From Ornithodoros turicata (Eukaryota; Arthropoda; Arachnida; Ixodida; Argasidae): 64,000 nucleotides of DNA. Under the pieces are notes generated by a model, which was given only the letters and a program-made list of their open reading frames with translations, was not told the DNA's origin and ran no database searches. Position numbers and translations under genes: made by a program. Positions 33,565-43,350 of this stretch are shown in pieces (the stretch's first letter is position 1; every line of letters starts with the position of its first letter). The stretch is taken from positions 80,138,168-80,202,167 of the forward strand of contig NC_088203.1 of the NCBI RefSeq assembly GCF_037126465.1, given 5' to 3'.

Positions 33565-33850
33565 TGAGTTGAGTTGAGTTGAGTTGAGAAGAAAAATATG
33601 GAGAAAGAGGCACTCATTACGAGAGCCGGCTACTCGAGACCAATTAGAAAAACAAAAACGGCTAACTACAATAAGAACGATGAGTCACAGAGACACCCAC
33701 TCAGTCACTCGCACACACTGTCACACACACTGTCAGTCACACTGTGTCCACCAACTTGGAGTCTGCGTAAAATCACACAAATGCCTGCACGGCGTGGAAC
33801 TGATAGTCTGGTGACCAAGGGCCCAGAACCTTAACAACATCGAAGGGTCT
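33565..33850 (-). mobile_element. LINE 3' UTR fragment with pentamer tail
   Basis: Minus strand. On the plus strand it starts with four gttga units (33570-33590), i.e. a (CAACT)n tail in sense, followed by 3' UTR sequence with ggctctcgtaatgag. Its upper part (ccaacttggagtctgcg) matches the LINE end at about 45990-46020. Copy A lacks this insertion. Confidence 0.6.
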
Positions 33851-33979
33851 GCCATTCGGCCGAGCTAAAAAAGATTGGTAAAGAAGCGCGTAACTTTTTT
33901 CCGTTTTGACTGCGCTTCCACTCAAATTGGACGAGGCAGCACAGCTGATGCACAGAAACTGCCAATGAGAGCCAATGAG

Positions 33980-34210
33980 GTACCTAAAGTCTCCCCTTTT
34001 CCTTTTCCCCGTTTTCCTTTATGCTTTATCCTGCACACCCACCCACCCACTCTACTGCTTTCCTGTTTCCTGTTTCTGTTTGTTCTCTTTTTTTTTCTGT
34101 CTCTATTTTTTCACCCACAAAACGTGTTTTGGAGTAGCCAGTTCTGACTGGGTTTGGACAAACCTCTCCATATTTCTCTTTCTTTTTCCAATCCAATCCA
34201 ATTCCAATCC
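33980..34210 (+). mobile_element. LINE 3' UTR fragment, 12-bp target duplication
   Basis: Plus strand, 231 bp. T-rich 3' UTR with ggagtagccagttctgactg and a tail of ccaat units. AGAGCCAATGAG is present at 33968-33979 and 34211-34222, a 12-bp duplication. This resembles other LINE 3' UTRs at 3600-3760 and 58550-58710. Confidence 0.8.
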
Positions 34211-34429
34211 AGAGCCAATGAGCTAGAAACTGCCGTCTCCCTTCATATCGGCGTTTTGACGATCGCCGTGGAAGGGAGTCAACGTCGTGCATGCCTGCTC
34301 TTCGTTTTTAGGGCGAGGGCAGTACTATTTTTAAAGCGCGATGTGGGCAGGCATTGCGCTTGTCCCATCCTGCAGTTGGCAATACAAACTGTCCTGTTAA
34401 AAGGGCAGCTGGTTGTTGCAACGCCCACA

Positions 34430-34560
34430 GTTAGATTGGGAGGGAAGCGAAATCTGCCTTGCGACTATATAGATGGGCAACGCGGATTTCGAATTGTTCA
34501 CGTCACCAAGTGGTCGCGGGATAGAGCTATCGGTGTTTGCAAGTTGTGCCACATGTCAGT
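34430..34560 (+). pseudogene. BED-like exon, copy B
   Basis: Frame 34154 reads GGKRNLPCDYIDG, then after a shift the finger half ATKWSRD-like and IGVCKLCHMS. It corresponds to the exon at 4070-4195 (GRKRKLPC ... VCKICNMT). The C-x2-C pair is kept; the start codon and splice donor are not. Confidence 0.45.
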
Positions 34561-34645
34561 AATCGTTTGGCAGCTCCTCATTCTTTTTGCGAGTACGTCC
34601 GTTTCACAGCGATCACTCTTTCTCGGAATTTCGGATAAAAATAGC

Positions 34646-34797
34646 TCAGCTGTAAAAATAGGAATTTTTAATGCGTCGAAAGAATTATACGAAAATGATA
34701 CGATAAAAGAAGTTATCAAATCCAAGCTTAGCAATGTGATGTCACTCGTTCCAAAGAAAGGGCGTGATTGGCTTGTTTTGGAACTGTTATCGTGAAC
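34646..34797 (+). pseudogene. Peptide module, copy B
   Basis: Reads NASKELYENDTIKEVIKSKL then NVMSL, followed by 20 more residues to a stop at 34793. It lies 90 bp downstream of the BED-like half finger, so the two may be exons of one gene family. Copy A lacks the block. Confidence 0.5.
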
Positions 34798-34880
34798 GCT
34801 TTCTGATGTATCTAAAACTCGCGTATAAACGACGGAACCCTCCGGGTTATGGGAAAAACAGTTAACTCCGAAAACAACTT

Positions 34881-35178
34881 GCGAATAAGCTAACAAAATA
34901 GACTGAGGATACCCGGAAGACTTAGCAATAAACAGCCAATATTTGCTGCCTTCATGCTTCCCATCATGCGGAAAGGAAGCCGCCAGCTGTGACAACAGTT
35001 CACAATGGTGACACTGATGGGTCATGTTTTGATCTTTCTTTTAACGATTGACGGTGATATATTTACAGGAACACACACACGCGCGCGCGCACACACACAC
35101 ACACAGACGCACGTGTTCAGTAAACTGGTGCAGGAAGAGATCTCCGCAACGATCGTATCTGACCCACAGACCGTATCT
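34881..35178. repeat. CA/CG simple repeat with plain flanks
   Basis: A mixed cacacacgcgcgcgcacaca run occupies about 35070-35106. Nothing else is recognised. Confidence 0.7.
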
Positions 35179-35500
35179 GACCCACTCTCCAACGTATGAA
35201 ATACGTAAAAGGCTCTCCTGACCTAACCTTCGTTAGTCTCGACGGGTGCATAGATGAACTGACCCACTCCCCAACGTGTGAAATACGTAAAAGGCTCTCC
35301 TGGCCTAACCTTCGTCAGTCTCGACGGGTGTATATTCTACATGAACTGTCCCATTCTCCAACGTCTGAAATAGTAAAAGGCTTTTTGGACCTAACCTTGG
35401 TCAGTCTCGACGGGTGCATATTCTACATGAACTGACCCACTCTCCAACGTGTGAAGTACGTAAAAGGCTCTCCTGACCTAACCTTGGTCAGTCTCTCAAC
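35179..35500. repeat. Minisatellite, four units of 82-87 bp
   Basis: Units start at 35179, 35261, 35348 and 35434, each with gacccactctccaacgt (some variation) followed by aaaaggctctcctgacctaa and gtctcgacgggtg. Unit lengths are 82, 87 and 86 bp; the fourth is partial. The open frame over it is a by-product. Confidence 0.9.
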
Positions 35501-36150
35501 TTTTGTCCGCGGCCCCAGCAACGGAGCCCCGCTGAGTTTTCATCACTTCCATGCTCTCCATGCCATTAGCAAGGACGTGAAATTTGTACGGTCAGCGGTC
35601 TTCGGAATCCGGGTTCGAGGAAGTGCGGGTCGGGCACTGGACTAATCCCTTTGCTAAAACACGGTGAAACGCATTCCCTTTGGAACGAGGTCAACCTTGC
35701 AACCAGTGACGAACAGGCCCCCCTTGAAAAGTGTTCCGGTGACAAAAGCACCTCGTACCAGAGGGCTGGTGTGACGAATTATCCTGTGACGAGTCTTCGG
35801 GTGACGAGTGGGATTGTGACGAGTGGACCGGTTCCAGAGGAGGGTAATAGAAACAGAGAAAATGGGAACAGGGCATGCCGAAACTCTTGCGTCTCTGACA
35901 TTAAAGACCTCCACGCCGCCAGTGAGGCAGCGCACTAGAAATCACGTGCTTAGGGTGCCAATGGTAATGGACTCAACTCAGAAGTCTCTGACGCCTGCGC
36001 TTTGCTCAGGAGCGCGTTTGAGGGCTTGTATCTCGCTAAGTACGACACGCAGAAGAACATATCTTTTTTTCCTCTGTATTCTGACGTGTAATACAAGGCG
36101 TTCATGATGTAATGAACCAAATCTATGAAAGTGTCTGAACCCCTTAAACG
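35501..36150. other. No gene; short gtgacgag repeats
   Basis: Around 35705-35825 gtgacgag or a close variant recurs six times at irregular spacing. Frames on both strands here are incidental. Confidence 0.5.
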
Positions 36151-36217
36151 ACGTCACGCAGAAACCCAGAGTGAGCGCCGAGCGGCACAGGGGACGTTCA
36201 ATTTGGACATCGTGGGT

Positions 36218-36373
36218 CAGTAGCGTAGCTAGAAAAATATTGCGGGAGAACTTCTACGGGAACTTTACATGGTGGGAAGGATATACCCTCTTTTCCCCTC
36301 TCCCAAATGCACTACTAAAGGTACGACTTCGGGGGGCGTGAAGCCCCGAAACCCCCCTCTGGCTACGCCACTG
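36218..36373. mobile_element. hAT-type MITE, 156 bp
   Basis: Ends CAGTAGCGTAGCTAG and inverse of CAGTGGCGTAGCCAG. TCGTGGGT is exactly duplicated at 36210-36217 and 36374-36381. The paralog near 31240 reads through the site once (atcacccacgg). Confidence 0.92.
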
Positions 36374-36944
36374 TCGTGGGTAATGTGAATGTACCGGCCA
36401 CACGCAACGGCACAACGATAGACTGTGTGTTCACGAGAAGTGTTAAGCATGGTTCACACGACTGCGTTCCATTGAGTGCGGACGCGGGCCAGACATTCCG
36501 CAGCAGAATGCAAGGAGTTTGCCCGAGCTGAACTTTCTCTGACGCACGCGGGCTGCAAGCGCGAACCAGTCGCGGCCTTCTATACGCCCGCGTGATGAAG
36601 CGCTCCTCCTCTCTGTGTGAGATGAATTTCAAAATGGCCGCAGCAAACACGGAGTACATGGAGGTTGTAAGAAGGAAAGATACAGAATTAATTAAACTTT
36701 AACACATAATTTGCATCCAAACTAACTGCAGTTTGCTTTTCGCCATTGCTTCGTGAAAGACGCGCATTGACTGACGCTTGCAATGTCCGCATTTATGTGA
36801 ACAGTCCAGCTGATTGCTGATGTCGTACGTATATGCGGGCAATGAAACGTAGTAGTGAACCAAGCTTTATAGTGTGCGCTGCATGGACTACATCGACTAC
36901 GGCATTCAAAAACCCATTCTCTGCATCGCCAGAATTGAAGACCA

Positions 36945-37089
36945 CTCAAGCAACACAATGTACTGAAAGTCGAGTGCAATAGGGGTGGACGGTATGTGTT
37001 TTATCAATGTTCAAGGAGTATCTTCAAGGCCTTCCACCTACCCGTCCATCCCTATTGCACTCGACTTTCGGTACATTGTGCTGCTTGGG
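36945..37089. mobile_element. CCAAGCA-ended MITE, about 145 bp
   Basis: Arms of about 45 bp: caagcaacacaatgtact on the left, inverse caagcagcacaatgtacc on the right, continuing through gaaagtcgagtgcaataggg. The paralog at 29.82 kb is uninterrupted. The target duplication is not clear. Terminal motif shared with 17678-18247. Confidence 0.75.
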
Positions 37090-37179
37090 CACCCAGACGA
37101 AGAGGATTCATCGGAATGATCGTGTACGGTGACACACGTATACGTTCAGGCTCCTGGCCGTAGGAATAGATAGAGAGTT

Positions 37180-37335
37180 TTAGCAGATCAGAAGGTCTTA
37201 GCGATAACGCTTCTGAAAACGTGATACGTCAATCGCCTGATTCCTCTGAATTGGCTTACGTCACGCTGATGTCGTTGATCTTTGATGCGACAGCTTCCTT
37301 TACCGTATCGTTTCCGTAGAGTGCTGCCGAACTGC
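37180..37335 (-). pseudogene. Peptide module, inverted copy
   Basis: On the minus strand the frame reads GSFSSSAALYGNDTVKEAV then ASKINDISVT and reaches GTAAGC. It is the paralog of the 29524-29664 frame. The ATG is not conserved here. Confidence 0.45.
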
Positions 37336-37360
37336 TAAAACTCCCCGAAAGTGTGCTTCT

Positions 37361-38900
37361 TTTGCCGAATTCAATTAACACTCGGAAAAGGTGCTGAGAA
37401 GTGGCGAGTTACTTGAATTCGTTAATTTCTGTGCGTGGAGGCTATATTTGTGGCCTGCCTCGGTCAATTCTCGCTATTTGCTTCTTTTGTATCCGAAATG
37501 GAGTCGTCCTCTTTCGTCTGTTGTAATGCTAGTAATGTTATCGCATTTGATACGCGTCTCGCAGTGCGCCAGAGTGTACAGTCATTTTGTTGTTGTTGTT
37601 GTTGATTTCAATGAGCACACTTACGCTCCCGTTCGTCCTGCACAGGCCAGGAGGATGTGACGCAGGTCGCTGCGCAGTCCAGAACAAGGTCCGCATGGAT
37701 CGAAGCCTGGATACCTTGTTTAAAAGCGTCGGCGTGACATAAATGCCGCATTAAGTCTCGCTGCAAACGAACAGAATGGCTATAATAAAAAGGTAAAAAA
37801 AAACAGAAAGAACAAACAAAAAACAATGGTTTCCTATAGTGTTAGAACAAGCAGCTGTAACAAACGAAAGAGAGAGACGAGGCTGTCAGCAGCGCAGTAA
37901 CTGTTTTTCCATACAAATGCGATAAAGTTCTTTCTCTGTGAAAGTAGAGGGACAAAAGCAGCACACAAACGCGGTAACATCACACCGATAACATTGGAAG
38001 CAACGAACAACCGCGCTGTATCTATTTGTGTTCAACAGGAAAGGAGGCTGCACACAAACTTTGTGCTGGTTATTTCAGTAGGCGACTGCGTCTATTGAAA
38101 CCGCTCCTTATCGTCTCAGCGCAGGCGGCTTGTGTGCGTCCACCTCAATAATGCGAGCTTATAGTATAGCTACAACAGTTGCGTACCCGCTCAAGTTGTG
38201 CACAAAATCGGTTCCTAAAAGTGTCTGTCTACAGCTCAGTTGTGAAAGGTGATATGCAGATGGTCTCGAGAACGTTGCATTGTACTTCTGGAATACGGGT
38301 CGCTGCAAACTAGAGTTTAAATCGATAATTTGTGGGTTTACGTTGCGAGACGACTATGTGGTCATGGGCGACCCTGAAGTTGGATGATGTGAGTGTGGTT
38401 TGTAGCGTGATAGAGCACCCTGAGTTGCACTGTTGCAAAGCTTCGCAAGCATGTGTTGTTTATGAACAAAAAAAGAAATGTTCACGTTGTGTTCAATACA
38501 TACGAGGCGATATGCTTGACCGGATTTACAACGCGCGATACTAGTCGTACCTCAATGAAAATTGATGTTGTGATGCTGGAACGCAGAATAAAGGACAACA
38601 CAACACACAAGCATCAACTGCCCATAAGGACAATATTCTATACACACATACACGATATTCTTTTTTACACCTTTCGGGTGTAAATGTCTGATCTTACGGT
38701 ACATATCGTACAGACTACACAGTGTAGATGTAGATGTGTGCAAATAGTGTCCTTCTAGTATTCTCTGTGCATGATCTTGGGATCATTGTGAACATGTGGA
38801 TAGTGGACTTTTGAATAGCGAACATGTGACTAGTGAATATAGCGAACTTGTGAGTAGAGCACATGGAAGTAGTTTGGTTTTCTTTTTTTGGGGGGTGGGT
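37361..38900. other. Mostly nothing; weak LINE trace near 37.7 kb
   Basis: On the minus strand 37615-37770 can be read as a degraded LINE knuckle (SDLRHILLAC). A (gtt)n run lies at 37586-37605. The rest, including frames at 38332-38683, has no recognised content. Confidence 0.35.
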
Positions 38901-38901
38901 G

Positions 38902-39646
38902 CAGACTTGTACGTATTTGGAGTATTGTATTTAAAATACTGTATTTTAAATACAGTTTGTGGTATTTTGGTACTCTGCTCAATACTTTTTGTTTTTTGTA
39001 TTTGTACTCTATTTAAAATACATTTTATGGTATTTTCTACTCAATACTCTAATTACATATTTTGGATCTCCCTCTCCAACTTTCTGTGTCTCGTCTTTCC
39101 ATTATCTTACGTGTTCAATGGAAATTTCCTGAGTCCCTCGGACTTGACCCGGACATTGGCCCTTCTTGGAAGTCTCCATTTAGTGATCTTGCCCCGTATG
39201 TACTAATCCTTTGCGGATGAAGGTTCTATTATGAGTGCCCTAATGTGGTAACGCCGAATTCTGACCTCGGCGAGCAGGGACCCGCTAGAAGTTTGATTTG
39301 TTCTGGGTCACATGTACTTAGTGGAGTTATATGATATCTCTTTGTCATCTTTTTGGGACTTGTGTTTAGATGACTCCTATCACACAGCCACGGCTAGCGT
39401 AGTACGCGGAGTTTAGGTGATTCATGTCACATAGCGGCGACTTGCCGAATTGACCAGTGACCCGTGACTTTTTGCGTTCAAGGATAAATAGTATCTTAAT
39501 TGTATTTCAAATACTTTTGGAAGTATTTTGTACTCTATCTTAATTACTTTAATTTTCATGTATTTATACTCTATCTTAATTACATTCTAACGTTAGTATT
39601 TATTATCTTATCTTAAATACATTTTTGAGTATCTTGTACATCTCTG
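38902..39646. mobile_element. hAT-like element, 745 bp
   Basis: Left end CAGACTTGTACGTATTTGG, right end inverse of CAGAGATGTACAAGATACTC. Both terminal 150 bp are filled with tatttaaaatac-like words. Flanks GGTGGGTG and GGTGGGGG agree at 7 of 8. No transposase recognised; the 136-codon frame is AT-rich chance. Confidence 0.6.
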
Positions 39647-39649
39647 GGT

Positions 39650-40000
39650 GGGGGTGGTGGGTGAGAAGTTACGTTAGGCGTAGCAGAACAAGTCGAGAGA
39701 CGAGTTCAATTTCTCCTGTCTTTGTTCCCTTACAAACAAACAAGCAAGCAAGCAAACAAATGGTGTACTCAGGAAAAGGAACCGTTTTGAAGGGCACATT
39801 CTACAGTAAACAGCCTTTCAGGAAACTGTATTCCATTTGCTGACGGCTCCTGATGAGTGCTTTGCAAGCATGGGTGTTTAGGTCGCTGTTCTTACTCGTT
39901 TCAGTTAAGCCCGCAGAATAAAGAAGGGTGCTTGCTTACAAAATAAACTCCCCTTTTACACGATGAGAGGTGTAAGCAAATACACTATATTGAGCGCAGT
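39650..40000. other. No recognisable feature
   Basis: Short caaacaagcaagc run near 39737-39760. Nothing else identified. Confidence 0.4.
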
Positions 40001-41270
40001 TGCGATACAGCTTCAAAGTTCTCACAAACTTCCGTCTGATGTCTGGTAAAAACCTTCGTGTAACCTTATTGTATCTGTATAGAATGAGACAATGTGCATC
40101 ACCTTACACTAGGAAAATGGTTTATACTGTGTTGGGTGAAAGTGTATTGCGTTACGGCATAACTCTGTATGGAAATGTTTCAGAGGCTTGGAAGGCCAGG
40201 ATTGATAAAATAATTTCTGGCATTCTTCAAGATATTCTGAACGTTGCACCAGGTATATCTACAAGGTTTAATATCTTGTCTGTTTATAATATCTTTTGTT
40301 GTACTGTGATTAAGCGATACTATTACAATTCAGAATACAAAGATTAACTAGGATAGGGGAAGACCTCCGGCTTCGATGACGCGATCACCCTTCCATTCAT
40401 ATTCAGGATGCGTATGTTAGTACAATTGGTGCGCCGCGATAAATGTATAGCCATCCTGTAAAATTCCCCAATCATATGTACATATAGTGAGAGTGGTGTG
40501 GTCATACCTACATAGTCACAGTCTTGCAATCATATATTGTCACGAAGCGAAATGGGCCGGCGAGTCGTCGAATAAACAGCAAACGGTTTATTAAACTACT
40601 TGGTAGCAAAAGCACAAGAGTGATTGCTGAACACAACTGAGTTCAAAGCATGAATAATGCTCCGACTGGGAGCTCACAAGCTTTTATACACAGCGGTGAA
40701 CATTGTGGAAAACACGCGGCGGTGGAGAGGAGGAAATGCCCAAGCTTCTCCAAGGTCGTCGGCCCGTCCTATAGAGATTGGTGCGAGCGAAGGAGGAGAT
40801 GCTTCCGGAAGGATCGCTTGGTAATCAGCGCAGCGTGTCCTGGATCTCAGCCCGTCGCTCGACGCCTCGCCGTCCGTTGTTACTGTTCCCGTCTGGTCGC
40901 TTCAAAGATGATACGTGGCAATATACATTGTAGCTTGTGCTTGGTAATGAATTCTAAATAGTGTATTAGTGTGCAAGTGTTAAATGTTGAATACATTTTC
41001 TCAAACAAAAATGTAGTGGTGCGTAAAAGATCAACAAGTTTTCTACCATCGTATGTAGAACCGCTAATATACACCAAATATGGTAAATATCAAAGAAAAC
41101 GTTATGTTTACCACATATTTAATAGCATCCCAAAGGACTTAAGACTGCTCTCCAGTGGTGAATCACTCCAGGTCATAGTCACGATTTATTTGTTGTTGTT
41201 AAGAACTTCCAATTACAGACGAGTTTTCAAACATATTAGACGATTCCTTCTGAGAGTCTAAAAAAACAGT
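40000..41270 (+). pseudogene. CR1/L2-like LINE C-terminal remnant
   Basis: The frame 40000-40347 reads the region after RT in CR1-like LINEs (LLYLYRMRQC, then LGESVLRYGITLYGN). The frame 40971-41261 continues with YGKYQRKRYVYHIFNSIP, the usual end. A solo LTR splits them. No RNase H is present, which sets it apart from the other LINE families here. It is 5' truncated at about 39990. Confidence 0.6.
40538..40920 (-). mobile_element. Solo LTR, 383 bp
   Basis: Read on the minus strand it starts TGCCACGTATC, has TATAAAAGC near 40686, AATAAA near 40590, and ends CTTCGTGACA, giving TG...CA ends. ATAT is present on both sides (40534-40537, 40921-40924), a 4-bp duplication. TATA box and poly(A) signal in the right order support an LTR. 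No coding sequence is attached. Confidence 0.8.
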
Positions 41271-43050
41271 TTCAAATAATTTATTTTATATGCTCTCAAC
41301 TATTTCGTAGCAAGTATTAAGTTTCTCTTAACAACAACAACAACAAATAAGTTAATGATAATGAATGGGGAAATTCGCCACGTAAGGTGCGGCCCACTAC
41401 CCCAAGGCACAATGGGGCAGGATGTGATGTGTCCTGATGATGAGGTCTTAACAAAAGTCTGTCACAAGTGGCGGGTTTTTGGAACTTGGGGCAGGTTTGT
41501 TTCTGCACAGATTTATTGAGATAATTTCGTACAGTTTTTTGTTGCTGATGTGCCCAACAAGCCCGTAGGGCCGACCTCTCCCTGGCTGACCATTCCTTTC
41601 TTTTTTATCTTAAGAGCCGTATCCCCCCTCCCCATAGGGCTTAGGCTAAGAATGTACCTCATCCCATCGTCATTCATGTAGCTGTTGTTTTAAGAATGTG
41701 GAGTAATAAAATATGAACTTTATTTTATTTTATTTTTTTCAGAAACGTGCAACAAAGAAAAATCGACGCGAAAAAGGCTTGATGCACACTACATGCAGGA
41801 AGCATAAAAATCTGCCGAGATTTACATACATTCATGCATTCGCATTATCGGGTATTGCTCTCCGAAAACTTTCTTTCGCGCCAGGCTACCGGTTAATTTA
41901 TAAATTATCGTGTCTAACCAAACCCGTCGTTTTTTACGATGAATCCTGGGACGCCTTTGATGATTTTTGCTGCCAAAGAAGCGTTGCAGTAGAGCCAAAT
42001 CTTTTACAAAACAAATCAACAAAATTGCTAGGGGCTAGCTCTGGTCGTTGGTAGGCGTCATGAGAAAAAGGGGGGGGAAAGTTGGTGGCGTCATGAGAAA
42101 AAGGGAAAAAAAGAAAAGAAAAATAGACGCGCCTCTTGTGTATCTACCACGTGATTAATTGCATACTTATCTAGACATAGTTAGAAATGCGACGGAGTCT
42201 GATCTCGCGAAGTGCTCAGAACTAACTTCCTCATAAATTGATAGCGATGGTAAAAACAGTAGGCGATGACGTACGAGAGACGTATGAACACGCGTGAGAG
42301 AAATTGCTAGAGGAGAAGTGGGTCACATCACTCTTTCATACGGTACTGCGTGCGCGTTAATTTTGTTCTTGCCTACAAATCATACTTATCGTTGACTATC
42401 AGAATTTACTGTATGAGCTTGCATGGCAAATAGAGCACCGAACGCATGGGTCGGGGACCGTCGTTCGATGTAACAGTGATAACAACGAGATCTTTTTCTT
42501 CATAGCGATGAAACTCCCCATTCCTCATCTTAAAAATAAAGTTGTTGTGTTTGTTGTTGTTTTTCTTCGTGGAAGGCTCTCGATGAAGCATATTTAGATT
42601 AATAAAGGGCCCTAACTGGACTCGATACGTGAGTGCACCACTGTGATATCGGAAAAGGGAAAACGGCCAGCTCGTGGGTTGAGATGCATATCGGTTTAAA
42701 AGTGCTTTCACACGTCAAGCGTCCTGGAACAGCTGGTCGCACCGGTGCGACCTAGGTTTCCATTTTTTTCTTTCTATTTCTAATCTAATTTAATCTAGGC
42801 ATATCCGTCACCTGCCCTTAAGTTTAGTTTGCAGTTACAAAATGTTATCCGATGAATCCCCGACCTATAGAAACATCATGCGTGACGTCGCGCAGATGCA
42901 CAAGCATCAACTGCTGTGATTAATCAGCACAGAATAATGCCCTTCGAATGCTTTCGGTTCTGTACGAGATGGTGAATGAATATATATCAAAAAGAAGAAA
43001 AAAAAACACATGATTTACTTATTTGTGCACGAAGAAAACGCTTCCTCTAC
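41271..43050. other. No gene; LINE-tail-like traces
   Basis: aatggggaaattcgccac at 41363 recurs inverted at 59465-59485, probably a LINE or SINE 3' region. aataaaat tracts occur at 41706 and 42533. Frames at 41713-42054 and 42406-42711 show no domain. Confidence 0.4.
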
Positions 43051-43054
43051 AAGC

Positions 43055-43345
43055 GCCTTTTTTTTTTGTAAATTCCGTGTTAGCGCCGCGAAGCAAGTGT
43101 GGCTATGAGCGGTGCACAGACATGGACGGTTGGAGAGAGGACAACGTGAAGGAGTGGGGGACAGGGGTGTTAGTATGCGCCCCGGGCCGACTTCTGGGGA
43201 AGCGTGCCAATATCCGTGTGGAAAGTCTGCCGGAAAACCCAGGGAAAGCCTCACGGAGCACAGCCGATGGTAGGAATCGAACCCACCACCTCCAAGTCTT
43301 GAGCACGACCTGGGCTACTACCAACGAGCGAGACGCCGGATCCCG
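43055..43345 (-). mobile_element. Ruka-like tRNA-derived SINE
   Basis: Minus strand: head with a B box (GGTTCGATTCC near 43275) and A-box-like ttggtagtagcc, then the body ggctgtgctccgtgagg, gggttttccggcagac, ending in an A-rich tail (T-run at 43060-43070 on the plus strand). Same family as 16655-16915. Confidence 0.8.
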
Positions 43346-43350
43346 ATAGA

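Larger units (their letters stand above)
33195..34880 (+). repeat. Dispersed repeat, copy B
   Basis: Second copy of the repeat split at 1-240/3766-4400. Uninterrupted where copy A has its LINE, but carrying two LINE 3' ends of its own (33565-33850 and 33980-34210) and a 175-bp block with the peptide module absent from A. The 213-codon frame at 34154-34795 joins a LINE tail to this repeat and is not a gene. Confidence 0.65.
36150..37360 (-). repeat. Large dispersed repeat, inverted copy
   Basis: Inverse of 29524-31330. It carries a hAT MITE (36218-36373) and a CCAAGCA-ended MITE (36945-37089) that the other copy lacks, and lacks that copy's three insertions. The minus-strand frame 36363-36659 keeps ASEKVQLGQTPC in common with ASEKVQLGRTPC in the plus copy, which may mean former coding sequence. 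Confidence 0.7.

Noticed and set aside
34154..34795. 213-codon open frame on the plus strand
   Set aside because: It begins in a LINE (CCAAT)n tail, crosses the target duplication and ends in the peptide module; it is a chance fusion of three repeats.
38881..39206. 136-codon plus-strand frame
   Set aside because: Mostly the AT-rich end of a hAT-like element.
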